This document shows positions 44,481 to 55,467 of a DNA stretch of 64,000 bases, piece after piece. Within the stretch, counting starts at the first letter, position 1, and every line of letters starts with the position of its first letter. The stretch covers positions 1-64,000 of the forward strand of contig JAQMWT010000351.1 in the NCBI GenBank assembly GCA_029834535.1, given 5' to 3'. Origin of the DNA: Chrysophaeum taylorii. Taxonomy: Eukaryota; Sar; Pelagophyceae; Pelagomonadales; Pelagomonadaceae. The position numbers and the translations under genes were made by a program. The notes under the pieces were generated by a model, which saw only the letters and a list, made by a program, of their open reading frames with translations, made no database searches and was not told the DNA's origin.

Positions 44481-46061
44481 ATGGCGCCGGCGGGCTTTCG
44501 TTCAGGTGGTGGTGGCGACCAAATATGCTTGAATTTCTTGGAGGACGAGGCACAACAAGAGCTCGACGACGAAGGAACTCTTATGGACACCGTGCACGAG
44601 GCGTCGCTGGATCTTTGCGAATTCTGGCTTCAAGTCTCGCTCCACACGTTTTATCCATTGAGTATGCTGTGGTACCCGCGGTCGCGTTGGCCCCAGGGCG
44701 CTCGGAACCAGTGCTTCTTTTCACAAAACAGGGGCTACCTGATGCTGCACACGTTTCCGCTGGTGTGCTGGGCCCAGTTAGCGCTGTTCCTTTCGCGGCC
44801 GCGAGGAATTACGCTCGAAGAGGCTTTTATCGTGCCGTTTATCCTTTCGCTATCGCGAATCGTGCTGATCGCCCTGCGATACGCGACCCTGACGTCCTCG
44901 GAGCGGACCAAGTTCTTTCGCGAAACGGACTCCGCGAAAGTAGAAACTTGGCTCCTCCAGTCGCAGCTCGCGAGCGGCTGGCTCTCGCAGCGCGACGACG
45001 TCTTGGACGCAGAACTCGTCGGCGCGGCGGCGAAGCTCGATCTCGATCTCGAGAACACGGTTTTCGTCGTAGACAGGACCAAGGCATGGGACGGGTTAGC
45101 CCGATGCAGCAGCGTGCGCCTCTTCGACCAAAAAAACGAAGACGACTTGGAGAATTGCGGCGAGATGGTCGTCATACCAGTGGGTCGTGTCATCGAGACC
45201 CTGCTGAGAGCTGCCCGCGCCAAGGTGCCCGTCGTGCCCCTCAAGCTCGCGTTAGCGATGGGCTTCACGTTTGCCCTCGTTCCTGCAGCGCTCCGAGATT
45301 CATCTAGCTACGACGCTCTCGGTTTAGCGTCGACCCTCGCGTCGATCTTCGTGACGACCTTCGGAGCGACGTTTTTCGTGACGCTCTTGTCCATCAATGT
45401 CGTCCACTACTACAGGATGGCCGTCGTGACGCGATGGCTCGGGCTCTTGATCCGCGTCAGCCCCAAAACGCATCCGCGCTTTCCGCGAATCCATCTCTGC
45501 CAGAAAAAGTTTGGCGCGAGAAACACGCTCTCCTGGATCCAGTGCAGATCCCTCTTGTGTTATTTTGGCAAGCGCTACGAACAGCGGCTGGATTTCTACC
45601 TCGTGATGGTCGCTTTCCTCGCCGTCGTCGCCGTCTCGGTCCCTGCGATCAGACTGCTGCGCGCGGGCGGGTTTGGAAGCGACGACGACGACCTTCGAGA
45701 CCACCTCTACCGCATGAGGCGCGAGAGCTTCACCTGGATGGCCCTCTTTATTTTCGTCCTGACGATGTCTATCTTGACGGTCTGCGTCCTGCTCGCGAGT
45801 CGGACGAACAGACACTTCGAATCAGCCCTCGCAGCCCTCGCTCAACACCGGCTCAAGCTCCGGACCGACGGTCGCGATTGTCCTCCTGAATTTGAAGCGG
45901 CCTTGGAGTTGGCAAAGGACGAGTTAGATGTCCTCAACCGCATCCACGTCGTCCGCATCGCCGGCCAGCCCGCGGATGGTTCCATGGCAATCAGCATCGC
46001 CACCACCTCCGCCACCGTCCTCTTCTACATCCTCGCCGCCCTCTTCGGCGTTCTCCTCTGA
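44481..46061 (+). CDS. Eight-segment membrane protein, paralogue 1 (unknown family)
   Basis: An intact 526-aa intronless gene starting at a clear ATG. Hydrophobic segments are seen near residues 55-70, 90-110, 115-135, 250-270, 280-310, 375-395, 420-445 and 505-526. A soluble loop at 140-245 contains LLQSQLASGWLSQRDDVLDA. A highly conserved central block has NVVHYYRMAVVTRWLGLLIR, LSWIQCRSLLCYFGKRYEQR and LLRAGGFG, and a C-terminal block has KDELDVLNRIHVVRIAGQPA. I do not recognise the family. The sister gene at 55468 is collinear throughout, so selection is keeping both. It could be a channel or transporter, but nothing in the sequence proves that. Confidence 0.8.
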   Translation: MAPAGFRSGGGGDQICLNFLEDEAQQELDDEGTLMDTVHEASLDLCEFWLQVSLHTFYPLSMLWYPRSRWPQGARNQCFFSQNRGYLMLHTFPLVCWAQLALFLSRPRGITLEEAFIVPFILSLSRIVLIALRYATLTSSERTKFFRETDSAKVETWLLQSQLASGWLSQRDDVLDAELVGAAAKLDLDLENTVFVVDRTKAWDGLARCSSVRLFDQKNEDDLENCGEMVVIPVGRVIETLLRAARAKVPVVPLKLALAMGFTFALVPAALRDSSSYDALGLASTLASIFVTTFGATFFVTLLSINVVHYYRMAVVTRWLGLLIRVSPKTHPRFPRIHLCQKKFGARNTLSWIQCRSLLCYFGKRYEQRLDFYLVMVAFLAVVAVSVPAIRLLRAGGFGSDDDDLRDHLYRMRRESFTWMALFIFVLTMSILTVCVLLASRTNRHFESALAALAQHRLKLRTDGRDCPPEFEAALELAKDELDVLNRIHVVRIAGQPADGSMAISIATTSATVLFYILAALFGVLL

Positions 46062-46900
46062 CTCTCAATTTGGCTTGCGCACCGTAAATTATTATACCGT
46101 CTCAACGTTTTTGTCAACCTCCTGCCATGAACTTTCCTGCCCCGGGGCCTCGTCTTTATTCTCGTCGCCGCCCTCTACCTCCAGGAAGGAAGGAAGGACG
46201 GAAGGAAGGAAGGGAGGGGGAGGAAGGAAGGAAGGAATCTTTCGATCGATCGACTACATGTGGATTTTACGATAGATATATATACCAGGCGGTCAGCGCG
46301 CAGACCAGACCCTCCCACTGAATGCCCAAAGAAAAAAAAAAATCGATGGCCGTCGAAAGGGGGTCGTTCCAAGTGGCCAGCTTGCTGCTCCTAAGGCACC
46401 TAGCTCCCGCACTCGTGATTCTATGTGGAAATCCAGAGAGCGCGCGAAGGCGAACCCGCCGCAGCCGCCGCCGCCCGTGGTTCCTCCCTCTGGAGGAGAA
46501 CTCCTGACCAGCACGCGGTGCGATGTCGACCATTTGGCGGCTGGTTGGCCGGCAGTCGGCCCGTCAATCGGCGAGCTCTTCGTCGGTGAAAGAAAAGGTC
46601 CTCTTAAAAAGGTGTCTTAAAAAAAAAAAAAGGTGTCTTAAAAAAAAAAAAGTTGTCTCCCAACGTTTCATCCTCGTCGTCGTATTCGTTGGTGTCGACT
46701 CCAGCAGCCAGGCTAGGTGCCTTGAAAAAAACTAGGACGATTTGCTTTGAGCCAACCAACCGGAGAAGGCATCGTCGTAGCCGACGAATATCCATCTTGC
46801 CATCCTTTGAGTTCGCATCCGCGACGGCCTCAATGCCCCCTGGCATCCATTAAATGCGCTTTTCGCTCGAGCTCCCGCAACAACAACACCTCGACTCTCT
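46062..46900. other. Low-complexity intergenic region
   Basis: Contains GGAAGGAAGGAA runs (about 46180-46235), ATCGATCGATCG, and a duplicated module of a poly-A run followed by GGTGTCTT near 46590-46650. No gene is recognised. Confidence 0.55.
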
Positions 46901-46929
46901 GGCCAACAAAAGAGTCGACAATCGACGGC

Positions 46930-49330
46930 GGCTAGTCTCGTTTCGCCACTCGTTTGCGCTTTGCGCGCTTTTCGTTACCAGAGCAGCCCCGGTTTGTTCC
47001 TCGAGCGTCGCTCGCGAGGCACCCAGGGCCCGCCTGCGCTGTTGCCGTACCAAGCACCGGCGGCGGCTGCTCATCCGTCAACGCCCGCCTCTCCATTTTG
47101 ATCTTGCCGTGTAGATCTGCTTGGCTAAAACGGAAACATTTGCTTCTGATCCAGACTGGCCGACCAGTACGACCTTTGTCGAAGATAAGGACTTTTTGAA
47201 GCTTGAGGTCATTCCGCGGGTGTAGCGAGCAATGTTGCTGACGACCGTCCTGCATCGACCGCTTTTGCTACTACGGACCTTGGCAAGTTCGGCGTCGAGA
47301 CCTTTCTCCCTCCAGCTCCTTTTTGCTGACTGACGAGGGGCACTCTTCTTCTCGATGGCATCCGTCGTGGTCCCTCGTCGTGTCGTTTTCGGCCCTGATC
47401 TCGAGCGCCGCCGCGATCGTTTCGGCATTTGTTTCGCTCACGGTGCCGATCGATCGCTCCTTGGCGACGAGCGGCGGCTCTCGCCTTGTAGTCCGGCCGC
47501 CCCATTCGCGCTGCTTCAATCACGGCCGTCGCACAGTCTTGTCTTCGTGCTGGTCGAGACGACCGGGGGCGGATTTCCTTCCACCACTACCACCTCTGCC
47601 GGTGCCTTCGGCGGCGGCGGTGGTTCGGCGCTGCGGCTTGACGGCACGCGCATCGGCCCGCTCTCGGACGACGCTTGCCAAGGCCGCCGCTGCGTTGTCG
47701 GTCGGTCGTCGCGACAGCACGTGCAAGACTGCGAACGTCACCAATCGCTGACCGCCGAACCATACGAAAGCTTCGCGTACGCGGAACTGATCGAGGGTGC
47801 GTGTCGCTAAAGCGGGCGGCTGCAATAGCCTTTGATTCGCCGTGTGCGGTCTGGTCGGCGAGCTCGGTGGCGCCCACCACGATCCAGTCTCGAACTTCCT
47901 CCGTGGTCGCCGTCGATTCGGAGTTACGATGAGCTCCTTGCCGTCGAGCGGCGACGCGTCCGATTGTTGGAACGCGAGAAACCTCGCCCTCGCAGAGGTC
48001 GAGGGCCAAGAGGAGCTCGTGGAGACGTCCCATCTCGCTTCGCAGGTTGCGGACGGAAACGCGAGGACGGGCCATCTTGGCAGCGCGTTCGATGACGATC
48101 GAGGCGATGACTTCAGAGACCTCGGACGGCGCGACGCGTAACGCCAACAGACGCATATCGAGGTGTCGCACCCACGGAGGCCACTGGCCCTTGCCAACAC
48201 CGACCGGCCGGCATGGTACTCGAATGGTGGCGTCTCGCTTCTCGAGCTCGGCGACGCGCGCCCGTAGTGTCGATCACGATCTCTTCGTCCCGCGGTTTAA
48301 GCTCGGCCTCGGCCTTGTCGAGGTCCAGGGCCAGCTGCTTCGCATCCCAGTTGACTTTGGCGTAGCTGCGCTGGAACTGGCGCATTTTTGCTGGGTCGTT
48401 AGCACTTTTTAGCCACCCGCGCCTTGGTCCGCTCCGTCGCCGCTGCCGCCGCCTCGGTCACTGCTCGCTTCACTTCGGCGCGGGCGTCGGCCGCCGCCTG
48501 CTTCTCTTCAGCCACCGCCTGCAGAGCGCGCTTCCGCTTCAACGCCGCAGCTTCCTCGCTCCTGGACCTTGAGTTGTTGCTCTCGTCGGGCCGCCTCCCG
48601 GGCCTCGGCATCAGCCTCGAAGGCCTGCCACCATAACGGCACGCTCAGCCTAGGCGGCACGGTGTTGCTGGGACGCCCTTGCTGCCTCGAGCTGCCGGAC
48701 CTTGAGCCCTTCCGCTACCAACTGCCTCCGGAGCTCTTGCGGCGATAATTGTGCTGGCTGCAGCGCAGGCGGCGGCCGGTGATAAGCGGTCGATCGAGCG
48801 CGACGGGAGACGGAGTTCTCCTCGTCCGACGGACGCCGCTCACGCCCACCTTGATGGTGCCGTTGGAGACGCCCTCGACAGTGAGAGTGACTGAGCTCGT
48901 TGCCGCGTCGTAGTGGAGCCGCTGGAACCGCCTCGGCGTAGACTTTAACGCCCGCCCGCCCGCCAAAAAAGGTTGCCCTATCGCCTCGATCGCCGGACGT
49001 CCGCGTCTTCGAGCTCGTCGTCAACGCCGCCGAGACCGGAGGTCGGCATCGGGGCAAAGTAGTTGAAGCAGCGCTTACTTTAGACGAAGAATTGACGGGG
49101 CAGGTCGCCCTCGATGTCGAGCACTCGTTTGCCTTGTCGGATCCTCCTCCGGTAGCACAGCGACGCAGCAGCAACACTCTCCTTCGCGGAGGTAGTAGGT
49201 TGGACCGGCGTACGCGGCCTTGGAACGCGACCGATTCTGCGAATAAACCGCTGCCTCGGGGGGCTTGTTGTTGTTGTTGTTGGTTGTATTCAGGCAAGAT
49301 CTGGCGCTCATCATCAGAAATCACTGAATC
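46930..49330 (-). pseudogene. Decayed coiled-coil ORF of unknown family, possibly transposon-encoded
   Basis: Minus-strand pieces in several frames suggest one former gene. A Gln run and RALKSTPRRFQRLHYDAATS lie near 48970-48850. A long Ala/Glu/Lys/Arg helix follows (48611-48399; AEVKRAVTEAAAAATERTKA), then MRQFQRSYAKVNWDAKQLAL (48385 on). Next is a globular stretch with VRHLDMRLLALRVAPSEVSE and then MARPRVSVRNLRSEMGRLHE (48171-47870). Basic sequence ends it (47430-47080). At least four frame changes interrupt it. The family is not recognised. Its 5' flank carries the AGTAAGTTCACC repeat and lies beside a helicase fragment, which hints at a transposon ORF. Confidence 0.4.
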
Positions 49331-49384
49331 TTTTACCCCCCCCTAATCATTACTATCCTTCCAGAAACCCTTCTTCTTCCATTT

Positions 49385-49715
49385 ATGTATGACAAGTGCA
49401 GGCCAGTAAGTTCACCTAGTCCCAATCTCTAACCCCAGTAAGTTCACCTGTTTCTGTTAAGTTCACCTGGTCAATAAGTTCACCTAGCTCACACCAACTC
49501 CTTTGAGCTCGTCGCTCTCGCCTCCGCCAATCTAAGCTGCTTTGATCCGCACGCGCCGCCAACCTTTGAGTTTACTCTAAAAACCCTTTACTCTAAAAAC
49601 CCCAGTAAGTTCACTTGGTCCCATTAAGCTCACCTGGTCACTAAGTTCACCTAGTCCCAATCTCAAACTCCAGTAAGTTCACCTGGTCCCAGTAAGTTCA
49701 CCTATAGTGCGCGTG
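49385..49715. repeat. AGTAAGTTCACC(TGGTC) repeat cluster, transposon terminus
   Basis: It opens with ACAAGTGCAGGCC. About nine copies of (A)GTAAGTTCACCT with GGTCCC or AGTCCC extensions follow, and it closes with AGTGCGCGTGTAGACGCCGGGAGG. The same opening, motif and closing sequence recur at 63887-63975. Two copies so alike in order show that this is the end of a repeat family. Confidence 0.75.
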
Positions 49716-49719
49716 TAGA

Positions 49720-50060
49720 CGCCGGGAGGGGGATTATCGGTATTGCGCAGCACGTGTGGGGTAGGGTGGAGTCGTCGACTCAGAAGAGGATATCCTCGGG
49801 GTTGCCGATCGACAGAGAGCCACGTAGAGCTGGACGTGGCAGAAGACGGGCTTCGCCAAGAGGACGCCGACCTCGCGGGGCGTCTGGCCCTGGCTCTTGT
49901 TGATCGTTTGGCGTCGGCGGGCCTTAAGGGATACAGGTTGGAGGAGCCTCGGTGACAACGACACGATCCATCATGTATCTGGTACCGTTGCAGTGGCCGT
50001 GCGACGGGTCGAGGTTGCGAAGACTTTAAGCTCGCGATCAAAGTCAGCATGCCGTTGCTT
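49720..50060 (-). pseudogene. PIF1/Helitron-type helicase C-terminal fragment
   Basis: A minus-strand frame (49964-49734) reads RQTINKSQGQTPREVGVLLA followed by KPVFCHVQLYVALCR. This is the C-terminal helicase motif of PIF1 and Helitron Rep/Hel proteins ('TINKSQGQTL...GVxL...VFxHGQLYVALSRV'). The upstream piece (VVVTEAPPTCIPL, RELKVFAT) is in other frames. No Rep (HUH) motif is found nearby, so a Helitron is likely but unproven. The copy is frameshifted and truncated. Confidence 0.6.
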
Positions 50061-50372
50061 GTCAGGGAGTTGAAAACTCGACTGTAAAGAGCGAGGCGTC
50101 GTCTTCCGATCCAACCTAGTCAGCCGAAAAGAACTCCGACGCCTCGTCTCCGGGAAAAAAAAGGCCGCGGTCATGCGCGCGTTGTCAGCATCGACAACAT
50201 CGTTTCGACGGGGCGTGAGAATGGCGCGCTGGCTAAAAGAGCCGCCGCGGGTCGTGGAAATAGTCTGCGAGGTCGCCGTAGACGGCTTGGAGGATCACTG
50301 TCTGGCTCTCGCGCCTACCTGATCCTTACTCTCGAGCCTATCTGATCCTTACCCTAAATCGAGGGACAGACA

Positions 50373-50373
50373 A

Positions 50374-50446
<73 letters not shown>
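50373..50446. repeat. (GACA)n microsatellite
   Basis: About seventeen GACA units, interrupted once or twice by AACA. It ends a few bases before the Copia insertion point at 50454. Confidence 0.95.
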
Positions 50447-50448
<2 letters not shown>

Positions 50449-50453
50449 TCTGT

Positions 50454-50528
50454 TGTGAGAACTGAAATGGAGATGTGAGAACTATAATGGGGACGTGGTG
50501 CAGGGGTAAGTGTCATAGCTTCCTCACA
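50454..50528 (-). repeat. Copia 2 LTR (3' side)
   Basis: 75 bp bounded by TG...CA on the minus strand, preceded on the plus strand by the TCTGT target duplication. Confidence 0.88.
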
Positions 50529-52437
50529 CAGGTGCTGGAAAAGAAAGAAAAGGAAAAAGGGGTAAGTGAGGTCCTCACACAGGTGCTGGAAAAGAAAGAA
50601 AAGGAAGAAGGAAAAGGGGTAAGTGAGACGCTCACAGAGGAGAAGCTTGAAGGAAGACGTCAGGAGAGGCAGTGTGGCAGAAAGAGACAGGAGATATCAG
50701 GGCGAAGTCGCGAGGTGAGGTAACGAGCACGAAGCCGGAGGAAGGAAGGAGCTTCCGTACTGCGGGTGAAGATATCGCTATGTTGGAGGTCAATGATGTG
50801 GTTGCGATGATATTCGGCGGTAAAAGCGAATATCAATATGGCGGGTGCGCCGTGTGAGACATTGGAGACGGACTTGGGTGACGGTGGTGCTATTATCATC
50901 ATACATGGGGACGGTGTGACGAGGGAGATCAAAGTCATCACAAAAGTTTGAGAAACCAAGAGAGCTCAGCAGTAGCGGCGTAAAGAGCGAGCAATTCAGC
51001 TTCAAAAGAAGAGCGAGCAAGTAAGTACTGCGAGCGGGAGCAGTAGGCGATCATAGAGCCAGCAGAGAAAACAAAGAAACAGCTGTGGAGTGGCGGTCAT
51101 CAGGGTCGTCGGCCCAGCTGGAGTCGGAATAACCACAGAGACGAAGGGTAGAATCGCGACCAAGAACAAGGGCAAGATCGTGAGAGCCATTGAGACAACG
51201 TAGAGTGGGAGATAAAGCGTGCCAAGCGTGCCAGTGGGGTTTACCAGGATTGTGTGAAAAACGCGCACACTGATTGACGAACCAAGTGATATCAGGACGA
51301 GTCATGATGGAGATGAAGAGGACACAGCCAACAATACGGCGAAAAGGGATGCGTGCCATGAAGATGTGATCTGGAGAACCAGGAGCCGGACAATCAGCCG
51401 CAGAAAGATGAAGACCTTTGGGAGCGGGAGTGAGTTCGGGTTTACTGTTGATGAAGCGATGTTCGGTAAGGATTTCACGGATAGCATGGGATTGGTCAAG
51501 AGTGAGGGTTCTCCGAGGGCGAGCACGCGTGATGCAAAGACCAACGTAAGAGGTGAGATCAAGATCATTGACGTCAGTGAAAGCGCGGAAACGGAGGAAA
51601 AAGGCTTGGTAATGGCCAATGCAATGACGAGGGTGCGCCACAAGAAGATCATCAACGACCAGAACGAGACGTAGAAGGACGGTAGAATTGAGCACGAGCT
51701 TGTAATGGCAAGTGTCACCAGATCCGCGGACGAAGCCACAATCATTGAGAAGGAAGCGTTCCAAATAAAGCCACCAATTGCGACAAGCTTGTTTGCAACC
51801 ATACCAAGAGCGACGGAGCTTGTAAACGATTTTGGAACCATCGGTGGGTTGGCGAGGAGCATAGCCTTCGGGTGGCCAGACATAGATGTCTTCGTCAATG
51901 GGAGCTTGAATAAAAGCGGAGCTAACATCCAACTTGTGCAAATCCCAGTCACGAACAGCGACAAAGGTCAGAAAGAAACGGATCGTGACGATGTTGGCAA
52001 CCGGTGAGTAGGTGTCATGATAATCAATGCCGTGAACCTGCGTGTAACCGCGGACAACGAGGCGAGCCTTGTACGATTTGAAGCGGCCAGAGTCATACTT
52101 CTTGCGGAGGATCCACTTGAGAGTACAAATGTTGCCAGAAAACGTCGAAGGAAGGCGCACAACATCCCAGCAACCAAGCTGACCAAGAGAGCTGTATTCG
52201 TTAGCGATGGCTTGCAACCGGCCAGGACGCTCAGGATTGGTTGGAGCTAAAGCTTCACGTAAATGGAAGTAATAGTAGTTTCGTCAAGGTAATACTGAGA
52301 GATTTCTTCAGAAGCAGAGTAATAAACGTGTGCATGGGGATCAACAAGGGTGTTAGCTAAACAAAGGGGAAGGAAGACACAATGAACTAACAAACGAAAG
52401 CTAACAGAAGAGACATACAAAGAGTTACAGGGGGAAA

Positions 52438-52612
52438 CAGAATGGCCCGTATCGACATCAGAATGGCCCGTATCGACATCAGAATGGCCCGTATCGACAT
52501 CAGAATGGCCCGTATCAACATCAGAATGGCCCCGTATCAACATCAGAATGGCCCGTATCAACATTAGAATGGCCCGTATCAACATTGTGACAGGATGAAA
52601 CAGAATGGCCCG
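52438..52612. repeat. Minisatellite inside Copia 2 (AGAATGGCCCGTATCRACATC)
   Basis: About seven head-to-tail units of 20-22 bp with a CGACATC or CAACATT ending, plus one final partial unit. It lies between the integrase and reverse-transcriptase regions. Confidence 0.85.
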
Positions 52613-53804
52613 TAAAAAAAAAAGTTTGTTGGTTGTTGCAACACGCGTTGGTCGACTTTGCGCGGTCGGCCCCGTTTGGCACGACTTTGTTTTGCACTTT
52701 CTGTTGTTTTCTCTCTTTTGCACTTTCAGTTGTTTTCTCTCGAGCTCGTAGAATGGTCGGTTCACGTGATGGGGTGATCAGTCCCAGTGAAACCGGCGCA
52801 TTCTCATCAAACAAGGGGCAAGGGGGCAACAGCGAACAAGGGGGCAACAGCGGAAGAACAGGTGACAATGGGGCAACAGTAGACGAGAGCTTGGAAGCGT
52901 GATTCGAGAAAGTCAGAACAACGTTGAGGTTCCTTCGGTGGTTGACATTGCAGGAAATCGGGTAAGTGAAACTGTCAGCAAAATCGAGGTCTGAAGAACG
53001 ATAGCGACAAAAGTGCCTGGGATGACGTGCGTTAGACGATTGTTGCCACTGAGGATCGCAGCGGGGCAAAGATAGCGGAAACACAAGCTGGTACATATGA
53101 TGGCGGTGTACCAGACGTCTGATGAGAACATGGCCTTTGGGCAGATATGCTGCATGGTGACCAGGGTATGACGATGGTCGGAGTCGACAGAATCCAAAAC
53201 AGGCGTAAACAGGTTTGATGCGAACGTGGGTGTTTGGTTTTTGTGGCGCGAGCAAGTTGCCATGGGCACGACCGCGTCCTGTACGCGAAGATGGAAGACT
53301 TCGGACGCGCCAGCGGTGTAAGGAACGAACACAGGTAGACCAGGCTGCTGTATGCCAGCCTGCTGTGACAGATAAGAAAGTGGCCCGTTTTCGCAGTCGC
53401 AAGAACGAAATTGCCATATGGGCCAACGTTGGAGGAGCAAGCGGCGAGCTTCGCTTGTCATACTCGAATAGGCTGCGGTAGAAGTTGGAGACAGTGGCAA
53501 AACAGTTGTGGCACGTAAGAACGTTGCAGATAGCTTGCAGATAGCGTCGCGGGTGCTGAACACGGAATTCACGTCGATAGCAAAACCGAATTTTAAAGGT
53601 CAGAAAAACGGCGAAAAAGTGCGTGAAGGAGAACCACAAATCACACAGCAAAGAAGCGTCTGTCCAGGATCCCGAAGATGAGCGATCCAACCACATAGGA
53701 AGCACGAAAACTGCGCACGCGAAAAATTGACAGGCACAGCTTAGTTGTGGCAGGTGAAATGCGCGATGGAACGTGATTCGCTGGTTTTACCAAAACCGAC
53801 AAGC

Positions 53805-54030
53805 ACAACGAGGAGTGGATCAACGAATAGGTGAAAATGCACAACGGGGAGTGGATCAACGAATAGCTGAAAATGCACAACGGGGAGTGGAGCAACGAAT
53901 AGGCGAAATACAGAACGAGGAGGGGAGCAACGACGAGGTGAAAAGACAGAACGAGGAGAGGAGCAACGACGAGGGGAAAATACAGAACGAGGGGCTGAGC
54001 AACGAATAGCGGAAAATGCAGAACGAGGCG
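53805..54030. repeat. Minisatellite inside Copia 2 (about 36-bp unit)
   Basis: About six units built on ACGRGGAGTGGAGCAACGAA and TAGCGGAAAATGCAGAACG, diverged from each other. It is a coding-region repeat of the element on the minus strand (Ser/Pro/Leu-rich). Confidence 0.75.
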
Positions 54031-55316
54031 CCTGTGCAATGGGAGCTAAAAACAAAAACGAGGGGCTTCCGTGGGATGGGGTTGTTGATGTGCTTGCATC
54101 AGACATTCGGCGGTACACACGCTGACTTGGAATTAACTTGATTGGCATGAGACAGAGTATCGGGAGGGGTATGTGAGACGGTGGGTGTGGCCGTTTAAGG
54201 CGGTGAAGGGGGTGGAATAGATGGTGGTATTAAGAAAAGCGGCGGAGTGGAACTAGAATCAGTCAAGGTGGGAGTAGGCATAGGAGCAGAAAAGGCAGTG
54301 TTAGTGGTGGTGGGTTTGGGTTGGTGTTGTTGGGTGTTTTTGGAGTCATTGGAAGTGTTGCGCTGTTGAGAAGAACGGCGATGGTGGGTAGGGCGTTGTC
54401 GTGGAATAGCTAGGAACTTTGAAACTTGCGGCAGTCCCTCTTAAAGTGATGATCCTTGCAGCAGCCGCCAAAAGGACATTGGGTAGTGCGTCGGAATCGA
54501 GTAGAGCCAGGTTGTTGGGAAAGGGGAGCGTCTAGGGTAGGTCAGTTGGAAGAGTCGGAAGTCGTGGCCGACGACGCGGCGGATAGCGCGGCGGAAGTGG
54601 TTGTGCATGCCATCGAAATTGATTGTTGTTGAACTTCTCAAGGGTAGAACCACATTCATCGGTACGAAACGCGAGACGATAAAACAAAGCCAGTAAGGCT
54701 TGAAGCACGATGCACGTAGTCAAATGCGAGGACACACTCGAGGGTACGTCGGATCAGGTACAATGCCGAGCAACTTGAACTCCTTTGATAGGTACAATGC
54801 CGAGCAACTTGTATACTCCGATGATGAACTTGTTGAGGAAGTTCGCTACGCGATCCCCACGGCCCATGTAGACATCGGTAATGCGCTTGTAAAGTCGCGT
54901 GAAGTTCATGTCGCGGTTGTCATGTTGTTCGCGTGAAGTTCATGTCGCGGTTTTCATGGATATCAACGTTGTTGCTTGACGCGAAATTCTTCTTCAGAGC
55001 AGCGAGATGCTTCTGCAGAGCGAGATGCTGAGATGCTAGTCCAAGGATCGTTGGTCGAGATAATGTGATCGCCGGTAGAGATGATCATGTTCGCGACGAC
55101 GTGTCCATTGGTGGAAAAAAACAAAATGTCGCTCACCGCTGAAGGCATCAAGGTTTTGCGAAAGCTTGCTATCTTTAATTTCGATCGAGGACATGGTAGA
55201 CGAAACGAACCGAACACGTAGCAATGAACTGAAGCCGAGGAGGTGTCGCCACGAAGTCAAGCAGAGGCTCGATCGTGAACGAGCACCTGGTGCCATGTGA
55301 CGAACACCTGCTACCA

Positions 55317-55391
55317 TGTGAGAACTGAAATGGAGATGTGAGAACTATGATGGGGACGTGGTGCAGGGGTAAGTGTCATAGCTTCCTCACA
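55317..55391 (-). repeat. Copia 2 LTR (5' side)
   Basis: 75 bp, identical to the other LTR but for one base, and followed by TCTGT. It ends 76 bp before the ATG of the downstream membrane-protein gene. Confidence 0.88.
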
Positions 55392-55467
55392 TCTGTCGAT
55401 TATAGTAGTTAGGAAGAAGATTCCTTCTTCTACTAAACCCTCGGGTTGTCGTCGTCATTGCGTGAAA

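Larger units (their letters stand above)
50454..55391 (-). mobile_element. Ty1/Copia LTR retrotransposon with 75-bp LTRs and 5-bp target duplication
   Basis: 4,938 bp. The 75-bp LTRs (TGTGAGGAAG...TTCTCACA on the minus strand) differ at one position, and TCTGT flanks both sides (50449-50453 and 55392-55396). Minus-strand parts: GAG region with a zinc-knuckle-like CCKDHHFKRDC near 54450; integrase-region remnants (about 53700-52900); reverse transcriptase (52217-51051, with YDTYSPVA-like and LVVDDLLV motifs); and RNase H to about 50660. Several minisatellites interrupt the middle. About five or more breaks lie outside the RT region, so it is a broken copy although its ends are young. Confidence 0.88.

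Noticed and set aside
49385-49715. CRISPR-like array of short repeats
   Set aside because: Repeat unit and spacing vary, there are no cas genes, and the host is eukaryotic; the repeats mark a transposon end.
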